Under the pieces are notes generated by a model. It did no database searches and was not told where the DNA came from. It worked only from the letters and a program-made list of their open reading frames with translations. From Proteobacteria bacterium UBA1148 (GTDB lineage Bacteria > Pseudomonadota > Gammaproteobacteria > Steroidobacterales > Rariloculaceae), in assembly GCA_002311835.1 (NCBI GenBank), contig DBZY01000014.1, positions 7,569 through 13,502 on the forward strand: a stretch of DNA of 5,934 nt, in the 5' to 3' direction. Below are positions 1 to 5,934 of this stretch, one piece after another. Position 1 is the first letter of the stretch. Every line of letters begins with the position of its first letter. Both the position numbers and the translations under genes were made by a program.

Positions 1-546
1 GCCGTCGACCTCATAACTCACAAAGAGCGGCCGTGGTCCGGTTCCTCGGAAAGTCTGGTGTTCTATTTCAGAACGAAACTCGTTGATCAGGATACTACCC
101 CGATCAGGTTCTCCAACTGCGTTTGCCAGTATGCGAAGGTTTGACGAAATCTCGTCGAGACTCTTCGCTATTGGCAACTGGATGACCCTGTACCCCAGTT
201 GTTCAAGAATGGTTACAGTTGGTCGAAAGCTAAAAGCAGAAGTAATGATGAGATCTGGGTTAAGAGTAATGACTTCCTCAGCAGTCCCACGGTTCAAGTG
301 CAGATTGCTGGCTTCTGCACCTATCCACGAAGAGCGAGGGTCTGAGGCTAAACGTGATAATGAGGCGATACGTTTTTGGTCGACCAGCTTAATCAGTAGT
401 TGGTCAGTACAAATATTGATCGACACGATGCGTTGAGGTTTATCGACTTCTAGTGCTACTGAAGCACACGCAGAGAAAATCAAGCCTGCGCAACATAGCG
501 TAAACCCTTTTTTTAAATTAGATTCTCGGTCTTGTTCGGCTGCCAT
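1..546 (-). CDS. BtuF/TroA-like periplasmic substrate-binding protein, probable cobalamin ABC uptake (N-terminal part)
   Basis: This open frame runs from ATG at 546 down to base 1 without a stop (182 codons), so the C-terminal part lies outside the window. After a charged start and a KK pair comes a hydrophobic stretch (about residues 14-32, ending near ACASVA), which fits an export signal. The mature part opens with PQRIVSINICTDQLL (38-52) and continues with DQKRIASLSRLASDP, NRGTAEEVITLNPDLIIT and LEQLGYRVIQLP. This is the pattern of the class III binding-protein fold (Peripla_BP_2, BtuF/FhuD/TroA-like) used by ABC importers for vitamin B12, siderophores and haem. The fold alone does not give the ligand; the cobalamin riboswitch in its leader is the reason for favouring cobalamin or another corrinoid. 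The start at 546 is preferred because GGGG (553-556) lies 6 nt upstream; in-frame ATGs at 558 and 576 are alternatives. A cysteine in FSAC could be a weak lipobox. Confidence 0.85.
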   Translation of the reverse strand, partial: MAAEQDRESNLKKGFTLCCAGLIFSACASVALEVDKPQRIVSINICTDQLLIKLVDQKRIASLSRLASDPRSSWIGAEASNLHLNRGTAEEVITLNPDLIITSAFSFRPTVTILEQLGYRVIQLPIAKSLDEISSNLRILANAVGEPDRGSILINEFRSEIEHQTFRGTGPRPLFVSYEVDG

Positions 547-696
547 TGCACACCCCATGGGGACATAAGCACACATGACAACGTTGCTGCGACGCAAGCC
601 GTGCGCCGATGGAAAACGTGAATGCACGCAGCAAACCGTTGCCGGTGTCGCCGCTGCGGTTTGACCGCCCCGTTGAGGTAACCCGCCTCCCGGATG
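547..696 (-). other. Riboswitch expression platform / leader between aptamer and start codon
   Basis: About 150 nt of non-coding, GC-rich sequence lie between the aptamer and the start codon at 546. Read on the minus strand it can form several hairpins: GAGG/CCTC (686-689 with 675-678, 7-nt loop), GCGGT/ACCGC (664-668 with 656-660, 3-nt loop), and CAAACCG/CGGTTTG (657-663 with 632-638). The last two share bases 657-660 and cannot both form. No U-run follows any of them, so a classical intrinsic terminator is not visible; control could be through translation initiation or Rho, which the sequence does not decide. Confidence 0.5.
553..556 (-). promoter_or_regulatory. Probable ribosome binding site of the binding-protein gene
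   Basis: GGGG followed by TG and then CA reads toward the ATG at 546, with 6 nt between GGGG and the start codon. It is the only purine-rich run at a suitable distance from any of the three in-frame ATGs (576, 558, 546), and it overlaps the ATG at 558, so it selects 546. It sits in the palindrome CCCCATGGGG. Moderate support only. Confidence 0.45.
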
Positions 697-884
697 GACG
701 ACTTGACGGCAGGTCTCCTGGCTTGCAGCTCGCGGTCCGCCGTTCGGCCTTCCCAGACTATAAAGCCCAGTGGCCATGTTGGACGACGAACTAGCTGCTT
801 ACAGTTGCGGGTACAGCCACGGCATTGGTAACGATTTACCACACCGTGTTCCCTTTCAAACCCCATAGGGGTACCGTCGTCGTC
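697..884 (-). promoter_or_regulatory. Cobalamin (B12) riboswitch aptamer
   Basis: On the minus strand the conserved cobalamin-aptamer elements occur in the expected order. GGGAACACGGTG (842-853) follows the small stem ACCCC/GGGGT (860-872). Next come the core GGCTGTACCCGCAACTGTAA (799-818) and the CACTGG...TCTGGGAAGGC segment (747-772). Last is the B12 box GCAAGCCAGGAGACCTGCC (708-726). The ends pair as P1: GACGACGACGG (874-884) with CCGTC, a two-base AA bulge and GTCGTC (697-709). In this class, binding of adenosylcobalamin or a related corrinoid usually represses the downstream gene, here the binding protein starting at 546. The element occupies most of the divergent gap and does not lie on the transcript of the plus-strand genes. 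Identification is by motif recognition; every core block is present, so confidence is high. Confidence 0.95.
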
Positions 885-885
885 T

Positions 886-893
886 ACTATAGT
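886..893 (+). promoter_or_regulatory. Possible plus-strand -10 box sharing the palindrome ACTATAGT
   Basis: ACTATAGT is its own reverse complement, so it presents TATAGT on the plus strand (888-893) as well as on the minus strand (886-891). A plus-strand start near 900 would give the dehydratase a leader of about 20 nt. No good plus-strand -35 box is visible at 16-18 bp upstream, so this is a weak promoter call resting on the symmetry and position. Confidence 0.3.
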
Positions 894-914
894 GCCCGTT
901 AATTTGACTCGCAA
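886..914 (-). promoter_or_regulatory. Sigma70-like promoter driving the riboswitch and binding-protein gene
   Basis: On the minus strand TTGCGA (909-914, four of six matches to TTGACA) and TATAGT (886-891, five of six to TATAAT) are separated by exactly 17 bp. The start of transcription would be expected near 878-880, just inside the 5' arm of P1. The transcript would then keep the inner GACGG/CCGTC part of P1 but may lose the outer pairs. The position directly before the aptamer supports the call. Confidence 0.6.
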
Positions 915-920
915 GCCGCG

Positions 921-1916
921 ATGACTATGACTGACGTATTGCCAACAGCACGCAATATTGGAGAAACCCACACCCGCTTGAGGGAGTGGGTCATCTCAAC
1001 ACCAGTACTTGAATCTGATGTGCTAAGTCTGAGGGCAGGTTCTCGCGTATTGATAAAAGCGGAGTCTTTGCAGCATACAGGTACCTTCAAGATACGTGGT
1101 GCTCTCAATCGACTTCTCCAACTAAGCCATGAAGAACGAAGCGCGGGGGTGGTTGCTTTCTCGTCTGGAAACCACGCTCAAGGTGTTGCGATGGCCTCAA
1201 AGTGGTTGGGTGTGAAAGCAACCATCGTCATGCCAAAGGATGCACCAAAGATTAAGCAGTTCAACACAAGAATACTCGGCGCAGAAATAATTCTTTACGA
1301 TCGTTATTCGGAGGATAGGGAGTACATCGCTGCGAAGATTGCTCAGAAGACTGGCGCTGCCCTAGTTCCAGCATTTGATCACCCTGATATCATTGCGGGA
1401 CAGGGAACGGTTGGATTAGAAACAGCACGTCATGCATATGATAAAGGGTTAGAGCTAAATGCCTTTTATTGTCCATGCGGCGGAGGTGGTCTCGTCGCTG
1501 GGTGTGCACTTAGCGTCAACTCAATTTTTGAGAAGTGCGAGATTTATGCAGTAGAACCAGAGTCTTACGATGATACTAGACGCTCTCTTGAATCTGGTGA
1601 GCGACAAATGGTTTGTGGTCATCCTGCCACTATTTGTGATGCCTTGATGGCGCCAATGCCTGGCGCTATTACCTTTGCGATCAATCGAGAGGCACTCGCC
1701 GGAGGTCTCACGGTGACAGATACACAAACAGCGCATGCTGTCGCATTTGCGGCTCGCCACTTAAAATTGGTGCTAGAACCAGCCGGTGCCGTTGCTTTAG
1801 CAGCAGTTTTAGGTGGAGTGGCTCAGGATCTTGACTGTGTCGCGATCATCCTTAGCGGTGCCAACATTGATCATAAACGGTTTCTACAGATCCTAGATGA
1901 TTACCCTGATCCATGA
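921..1916 (+). CDS. PLP-dependent threonine/serine dehydratase (catabolic, no ACT domain)
   Basis: A fold-type II PLP enzyme of 331 residues. Visible motifs are HTGTFKIRGALNR with the Schiff-base lysine K57, SSGNHAQG (81-88) that contacts substrate and cofactor, the glycine-rich phosphate loop CGGGG (186-190), and LSGANID (311-317) near the pyridine nitrogen. Members deaminate L-threonine to 2-oxobutanoate, L-serine to pyruvate, or related hydroxy-amino acids such as 3-hydroxyaspartate; the exact substrate cannot be read from these motifs. The length matches catabolic TdcB-like or serine-racemase-like proteins and lacks the C-terminal ACT regulatory domain of biosynthetic IlvA. The start at 921 (a second ATG follows at 927) gives the usual N-terminal helix, but no Shine-Dalgarno sequence precedes it. 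It is expected to be cytosolic. It is probably cotranscribed with the oxidoreductase that begins 18 bases after its stop and is divergent from the riboswitch-controlled gene. Confidence 0.92.
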   Translation: MTMTDVLPTARNIGETHTRLREWVISTPVLESDVLSLRAGSRVLIKAESLQHTGTFKIRGALNRLLQLSHEERSAGVVAFSSGNHAQGVAMASKWLGVKATIVMPKDAPKIKQFNTRILGAEIILYDRYSEDREYIAAKIAQKTGAALVPAFDHPDIIAGQGTVGLETARHAYDKGLELNAFYCPCGGGGLVAGCALSVNSIFEKCEIYAVEPESYDDTRRSLESGERQMVCGHPATICDALMAPMPGAITFAINREALAGGLTVTDTQTAHAVAFAARHLKLVLEPAGAVALAAVLGGVAQDLDCVAIILSGANIDHKRFLQILDDYPDP

Positions 1917-1920
1917 CGTG

Positions 1921-1925
1921 AAGGA
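1921..1925 (+). promoter_or_regulatory. Ribosome binding site of the oxidoreductase gene
   Basis: AAGGA lies 9 nt before the ATG at 1935, inside the 18-bp gap after the dehydratase stop codon. No separate promoter fits in this gap, which supports cotranscription. Confidence 0.6.
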
Positions 1926-1934
1926 CCGTGCAGA

Positions 1935-4900
1935 ATGAGTACTTCCTTAAGAGGTGTAAGAAATTTGCGTGATGTTCAAGACGTCGATGAGCGTTACAGG
2001 TTAGATGAAGGATCAATTTATTTGACAGGTTTGCAGGCCCTGGTGAAACTGCTTTTACTGCAGAGTCGGCGAGATCGAGAAGCTGGGTTAAAGACGGCCG
2101 GATTTGTTTCTGGGTATCGAGGGTCACCTCTTGGTGGTCTTGACCAAGAACTCTGGCGGGCACAGGATTTTTTAGAGTGCGCGCCTATCCATTTCCAACC
2201 CGGAGTTAATGAGGAGTTGGCGGCAACAGCCATTTGGGGGACACAACAGCTCAACCTGTTTCCAGGTGCACGTTACGACGGAGTGTTTGGCCTTTGGTAT
2301 GGAAAAGGTCCGGGCGTTGATCGCTCTGGTGATGCATTTAAGCACGCTAACGCAGCCGGAGTGTCAAAGTACGGCGGTGTGTTGGTTGTTGCTGGTGATG
2401 ATCATGTTTGCAAGTCATCAACTCTTCCGCACCAGAGTGAGTACAGTTTCATTGATGCAATGATCCCCGTACTGAACCCAGCTGATGTGCAGGATGAGCT
2501 GTGGTTGGGGCTTATGGGATACGGGTTGTCGCGTTTTAGCGGTTGTTGGATAGGATTGAAAATGACCGAGGAAAATGCGGATTCTTCACAAACTATCAAG
2601 GTACCACACGGGCTTAAAATCATTGAGCCTGATTTCGATATTCCTGAGGGAGGGCTTCATATACGTTGGCCTGATTCGCCAAATGAACAGGAATATCGTT
2701 TGCACCGCCACAAGATATATGCGGCGCTTGCGTTTGCTCGGGCCAATAAGCTGAATCGACTCATTATCGACAGCCCACGGCCGCGGATTGGGATCGTCTC
2801 GACTGGAAAAGCTTACTTGGACGTTCTGCAAGCGCTAAAGGATCTTGGAATAGATCAGCAACGTGCTAGTGAAATTGGGATCAAGTTGTTCAAGGTTGGA
2901 ATGAGTTGGCCTTTAGAACCGGAAGGGATTCGTTCTTTCGCAACAGGTCTAGAGGAAGTGCTAGTCGTGGAGGAAAAACGCGCGGTTATAGAGGATCAAC
3001 TCAAAAAACAGCTCTACAATTGGGAGGCCGACTCCCGGCCCGTGATTATTGGTCAATTCGATGAGCAGGGTGAATGGATTTTGCCATCTACCGGTGAATT
3101 AACGCCAGGGAGTATTGCGAAAGTTATTGCGGGGAGGCTTTCGCGCTTTTACAGCAGCCCAGATGTTGACGCGCGGCTACGCTTTTTAGAACAGCAGGAA
3201 CGGTTTTTAGAGGAGTCTAAGTGTACCGAGACTAGGTTGCCGCACTTCTGTTCTGGCTGCCCTCACAATACCTCGACGCGAGTGCCAGAAGGCAGTCGAG
3301 CCATCGCCGGTATCGGTTGTCACTTCATGTCTTCTTGGATGGACCGTGACACGGCCACCTTCACGCAGATGGGAGGGGAGGGCGCCACCTGGCTTGGGCA
3401 GGCTCCGTTCACCGAGACTCCTCATGTGTTCCAGAATATTGGAGATGGTACATACGCACACTCGGGGTTGCTTGCTATCCGAGCTGCTGTCGCCGCTGGC
3501 GTCAATATCACTTATAAGCTTCTTTATAACGATGCGGTGGCGATGACCGGCGGTCAACCGGCTGAAGGCGGATTCAGCGTATCCCAGATTGCTCAACAGC
3601 TCACTGCCGAAGGGGTGGGACGAGTTATTGTTGTGACTGATCAACCCGGGAAATACACTGAACAGACAAAACTTCCGGTTGGGGTTGCGGTCCACCATCG
3701 GCGTGAGTTAGATACTTTGCAGAAAGAGCTTCGGGAGCACAGTGGTGTTTCTGCTCTTATATACGATCAGACTTGCGCAGCAGAATTGCGCCGTCGCCGC
3801 AAGCGAGGGCAGCTGGAGGACCCGAATCGCTGGGTAACGATTAATCCTCTGGTTTGCGAAGGTTGTGGCGACTGTAATGCCGTGTCCAATTGCCTCTCTG
3901 TTATTCCGTTGGAGACAGAGTTCGGTCGAAAGCGTACGATAAATCAATCTGCGTGTAATAAGGACTTCAGTTGCATAGAAGGCTTTTGTCCTAGCTTTGT
4001 GACTCTTGAGGGTGTGCGGCGTGAGAAGCCTAACCTCTCAGAAGTCTGGGAGGGGTTACCCTCGATCGCTGAACCCCAGATTGTGCACGGTTCTCCATAC
4101 AATGTGCTGATCTCAGGCATTGGCGGTACGGGGGTTAGCACTGCGGGGGCGATTTTGGGGATGGCCGCTCATCTAGAGGGCCGCTGCGTGATGGGAATGA
4201 ATCAGACAGGCCTAGCACAGAAGTTTGGTTCCGTCTTTTCGCACATACGCATCGCCGATACTCAGAAAGATCTGCATTCAGCGCGAATTCCTGCTGGTGA
4301 AGCTGATTTGCTACTTGGCGCAGACTTAATTGTTGCTACAAGTCGTGAGTCTCTGGTAAAGATTTCCTCTGACCGCACGAGTTCTGTGGTGAATACTCAC
4401 GAGGAAATGCCAGCAAATTTTATTTTTGATCGCGATCTGGAATACTCAGGTACATCAATGTTGTCTTCGCTTTCTCAGAGGTGCCGTTCGGAGGCTTTTG
4501 TGACCATCGATGCGACGCGTCTTGTTACAAAGTTATTAGGGGATAGCATCGCGGCAAACTTGTTTTTAATGGGCGTGGCTAGCCAGAAGGGACTCTTGCC
4601 TGTTTCGCCCGCAGCAATCGAGCGGGCTATTGAGCTCAATATAATCGCGGTGGAACAGAATAAGAGTGCCTTTCGGTGGGGTCGCCAAGTGGTGTTTGAT
4701 CCAGGGTTTGTGGAGCGATCGGCGAATCCAGACATCGATATCGAGCGGTTATCTAAAAATTTAGGCGAAGTAATAGAGCGGCGCGAACGGTTCCTCATCA
4801 AATACCAAAACGCTAAGTATGCGGGACGTTATCGGGCATGGGTGGAGAGAGTCAAAGAGGTGGAGCAGAGAATTCGACCTGAGTCTACTGTCCTCACTAA

Positions 4901-5384
4901 TGCGGTTGCCAGAAGTTACTTCAAGCTATTGGCTTATAAGGATGAGTATGAAGTTGCTCGTTTATACGCGAATACGGACTTTCTCAATAAGATGCAAAGC
5001 GAGTTTGTAGGTAAAGCTAGACTCAAGTTTCATCTTTCACCGTCTCTATTTGCTCGTGTTGACCCCGAGACTGGCCGACCTAGAAAGTACGAGTTTGGTG
5101 GTTGGGTATTACTTTTATTTAGATTACTTGCGAGCATCCGATTTCTTCGCGGCACACCATTAGACTTATTTAGTTACTCAAGGGAGCGACGTGCCGACAA
5201 ACAGCTTATCGTTAGCTACGAGGAACTACTATTGCGCTTTCTGGGAGAATTGGACGAACCACGTTTCGATTTAGCTGTAGAACTCGCGAGGTTGCCAGAA
5301 AGTATTCGAGGTTATGGGCCTGTAAAAAACACCGCCATGCACAGTGTCAAGGCGTTAGAGAAAGAGTTGTTGGAAGCCTGGTAG
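1935..5384 (+). CDS. Fused indolepyruvate ferredoxin oxidoreductase (IorA-IorB, 2-oxoacid:ferredoxin oxidoreductase)
   Basis: A 1149-residue single-chain enzyme, the normal length for the fused proteobacterial type. It opens with the thiamine-diphosphate pyrimidine-binding domain (GYRGSPLGGLDQELW, from residue 60). FCSGCPHNTS (438-447) and the diphosphate/Mg-binding segment GDGTYAHSG (503-511) with YNDAVAMTGGQP (531-542) follow. An iron-sulfur region has cysteines 641, 644, 647, 653, 674, 680 and 685. A gamma (IorB-like) domain begins at GIGGTGVST (728-736), and a C-terminal helical domain of the DUF6537 type runs from about 940 to the end. Such enzymes oxidatively decarboxylate aryl- or branched-chain 2-oxoacids with CoA, giving acyl-CoA, CO2 and reduced ferredoxin in the cytosol. 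The substrate of this copy is not shown by sequence; the upstream dehydratase suggests it may accept 2-oxobutanoate or a similar acid. No frameshift or missing core motif is visible. Confidence 0.95.
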   Translation: MSTSLRGVRNLRDVQDVDERYRLDEGSIYLTGLQALVKLLLLQSRRDREAGLKTAGFVSGYRGSPLGGLDQELWRAQDFLECAPIHFQPGVNEELAATAIWGTQQLNLFPGARYDGVFGLWYGKGPGVDRSGDAFKHANAAGVSKYGGVLVVAGDDHVCKSSTLPHQSEYSFIDAMIPVLNPADVQDELWLGLMGYGLSRFSGCWIGLKMTEENADSSQTIKVPHGLKIIEPDFDIPEGGLHIRWPDSPNEQEYRLHRHKIYAALAFARANKLNRLIIDSPRPRIGIVSTGKAYLDVLQALKDLGIDQQRASEIGIKLFKVGMSWPLEPEGIRSFATGLEEVLVVEEKRAVIEDQLKKQLYNWEADSRPVIIGQFDEQGEWILPSTGELTPGSIAKVIAGRLSRFYSSPDVDARLRFLEQQERFLEESKCTETRLPHFCSGCPHNTSTRVPEGSRAIAGIGCHFMSSWMDRDTATFTQMGGEGATWLGQAPFTETPHVFQNIGDGTYAHSGLLAIRAAVAAGVNITYKLLYNDAVAMTGGQPAEGGFSVSQIAQQLTAEGVGRVIVVTDQPGKYTEQTKLPVGVAVHHRRELDTLQKELREHSGVSALIYDQTCAAELRRRRKRGQLEDPNRWVTINPLVCEGCGDCNAVSNCLSVIPLETEFGRKRTINQSACNKDFSCIEGFCPSFVTLEGVRREKPNLSEVWEGLPSIAEPQIVHGSPYNVLISGIGGTGVSTAGAILGMAAHLEGRCVMGMNQTGLAQKFGSVFSHIRIADTQKDLHSARIPAGEADLLLGADLIVATSRESLVKISSDRTSSVVNTHEEMPANFIFDRDLEYSGTSMLSSLSQRCRSEAFVTIDATRLVTKLLGDSIAANLFLMGVASQKGLLPVSPAAIERAIELNIIAVEQNKSAFRWGRQVVFDPGFVERSANPDIDIERLSKNLGEVIERRERFLIKYQNAKYAGRYRAWVERVKEVEQRIRPESTVLTNAVARSYFKLLAYKDEYEVARLYANTDFLNKMQSEFVGKARLKFHLSPSLFARVDPETGRPRKYEFGGWVLLLFRLLASIRFLRGTPLDLFSYSRERRADKQLIVSYEELLLRFLGELDEPRFDLAVELARLPESIRGYGPVKNTAMHSVKALEKELLEAW

Positions 5385-5409
5385 CGGTCTCAGTAGATCG
5401 ATCGCTTAG

Positions 5410-5425
5410 GACAGACACTGTTTTT
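5410..5425 (+). terminator. Weak candidate terminator after the oxidoreductase gene
   Basis: ACAG/CTGT (5411-5414 with 5418-5421, loop ACA), extendable by one G-U pair, is followed by TTTT (5422-5425). It lies in the 62-bp gap between two convergent genes, where a terminator is expected, but the stem is short and only half GC, so it may be chance. Confidence 0.25.
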
Positions 5426-5446
5426 AAGACAATCGTCACATAGGCA

Positions 5447-5833
5447 CTACCCGGCCGTCCTTATTTCTTCTGCGGTAGCACAACGGATGCATCGGTCCGC
5501 AAATGGGTAGGCTTTGAGCCTTTCAGAAGGAATTTCTTCTTCACAGGACACGCAGGTACCATAGGTATCATTCTTTATTTGTTCCAGGGCTCGAGCTATT
5601 TTGCTGAGCTCTAGTCTCGCTTCGTTGCCCAGAGCATCGGCGACCTCAGCGTTTTCTAATTCCTGTGCTTGCTCCTGAGCATCAGCACTATGTCCACCTA
5701 TAAGGTTGCCTTTGATCCGTTCCAAGCGGTTAGCTAGCTCTTCTCGTTTAGCCATCAGCAATTCTTGAATTTCGGTATAGGCCTGCTTTTCCACCAATAG
5801 TCCCCTATGGTTTACCCACTCTGGGTTGAACAT
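5447..5833 (-). CDS. DksA/TraR-family C4 zinc-finger protein
   Basis: Up to 128 residues. The N-terminal two thirds are charged and helical (about residues 18-88), fitting the coiled-coil arm of this family. The C-terminal part holds a C4 zinc finger, CVSC (94-97) and CIRC (115-118) with 17 residues between the pairs, plus the typical EEIPSERLKAYPFADRC segment. Family members enter the RNA polymerase secondary channel and modulate transcription initiation, DksA together with ppGpp; this short form is closer to the small DksA-like proteins than to the 151-residue E. coli DksA, so the exact role is open. The coordinates give the outermost ATG, which lacks a clear Shine-Dalgarno sequence. A GTG at 5792-5794 (residue 14) has AGGGGA (5801-5806) 6 nt before it and would give 115 residues beginning MEKQAYTEIQELL; I consider it the likelier start. 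The gene is convergent with the oxidoreductase gene. Confidence 0.9.
   Translation of the reverse strand: MFNPEWVNHRGLLVEKQAYTEIQELLMAKREELANRLERIKGNLIGGHSADAQEQAQELENAEVADALGNEARLELSKIARALEQIKNDTYGTCVSCEEEIPSERLKAYPFADRCIRCATAEEIRTAG
5801..5806 (-). promoter_or_regulatory. Possible ribosome binding site for a GTG start of the zinc-finger gene
   Basis: AGGGGA on the minus strand is followed by CTATTG and then GTG (5792-5794). The spacing is good, and nothing comparable precedes the ATG at 5833, so this site argues for a start 13 codons downstream of the longest reading frame. Confidence 0.45.
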
Positions 5834-5934
5834 GTGATTCTGTTCAAATCTTTTTAGTCTTCGATAGTTATTTTGGAATATCTTATATTGCGATGATACG
5901 TAGGTATAAGTTTCGTTTCTATTGTTTTCCAGTC

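Noticed and set aside
83..436. Plus-strand open frame of 117 codons
   Set aside because: It is antisense to the binding-protein coding region, which has clear family motifs; the plus-strand translation has none.
609..794. Plus-strand open frame of 61 codons
   Set aside because: It lies antisense to the riboswitch and its leader; the conserved RNA blocks account for the base pattern.
904..931. Plus-strand TTGACT ... TATGAC promoter-like pair with a 16-bp spacer
   Set aside because: Transcription would start near 938, downstream of the dehydratase ATG, and no suitable later start codon preserves the family N-terminus.
513..971. Minus-strand open frame of 152 codons across the divergent gap
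   Set aside because: It covers the cobalamin aptamer, its promoter and the start of the dehydratase, is in a different frame from the binding-protein gene, and its translation resembles no protein family I know. The RNA explains this sequence.
3207..3698. Minus-strand open frame of 163 codons
   Set aside because: It is antisense to the thiamine-diphosphate domain of the oxidoreductase, the most conserved part of that gene, and has no recognisable motif.
5394..5406. GATCGATC palindromic run in the convergent gap
   Set aside because: Too short and lacking a U-tract; no reason to call it a terminator or binding site.
5834..5934. AT-rich stretch upstream of the zinc-finger gene as a promoter
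   Set aside because: TATAAG occurs on the minus strand, but no convincing -35 box sits at the right distance; the region probably contains the promoter, yet I cannot place it.

Overview
The window looks like chromosomal DNA of a Gram-negative bacterium, most likely a pseudomonadotan (alpha- or gammaproteobacterial); I cannot name a genus. The signs are a single-chain fused indolepyruvate ferredoxin oxidoreductase of the roughly 1150-residue proteobacterial type, a short DksA/TraR-type zinc-finger protein, and an exported periplasmic-binding-protein gene behind a cobalamin riboswitch. Base composition looks close to 50% GC by eye. I saw no insertion sequence, tRNA, rRNA or CRISPR array.

Layout: (1) Positions 1-546, minus strand, hold the N-terminal 182 codons of a BtuF/TroA-like substrate-binding protein that runs off the left edge. 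(2) Positions 547-920 hold no protein gene. They carry that gene's long minus-strand leader: a sigma70-like promoter (886-914), a full cobalamin aptamer (697-884) and about 150 nt of hairpin-rich expression platform. (3) Positions 921-1916, plus strand, encode a PLP-dependent threonine/serine dehydratase. (4) Eighteen bases later, 1935-5384 encode the fused 2-oxoacid:ferredoxin oxidoreductase (IorA+IorB). (5) A 62-bp convergent gap is followed by a DksA/TraR-family C4 zinc-finger gene on the minus strand (5447-5833); about 100 bp of AT-rich upstream sequence follows it to the right edge.

How the parts may work together: the riboswitch should lower expression of the binding protein when cobalamin is plentiful, so that protein is probably part of a cobalamin or corrinoid uptake system. 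The dehydratase and the oxidoreductase look like a two-gene operon: the first turns a hydroxy-amino acid into a 2-oxoacid plus ammonia, and the second oxidatively decarboxylates 2-oxoacids to acyl-CoA with electrons passed to ferredoxin. If the 2-oxoacid is 2-oxobutanoate, the product is propionyl-CoA, whose usual assimilation route uses a B12-dependent mutase. That would give a metabolic reason for the neighbouring B12 uptake gene, but it is inference. All individual parts belong to known families. The less ordinary points are the compact divergent promoter with a palindromic -10 box, the long riboswitch leader and the possible metabolic link; I found no clear sign of a wholly new system.
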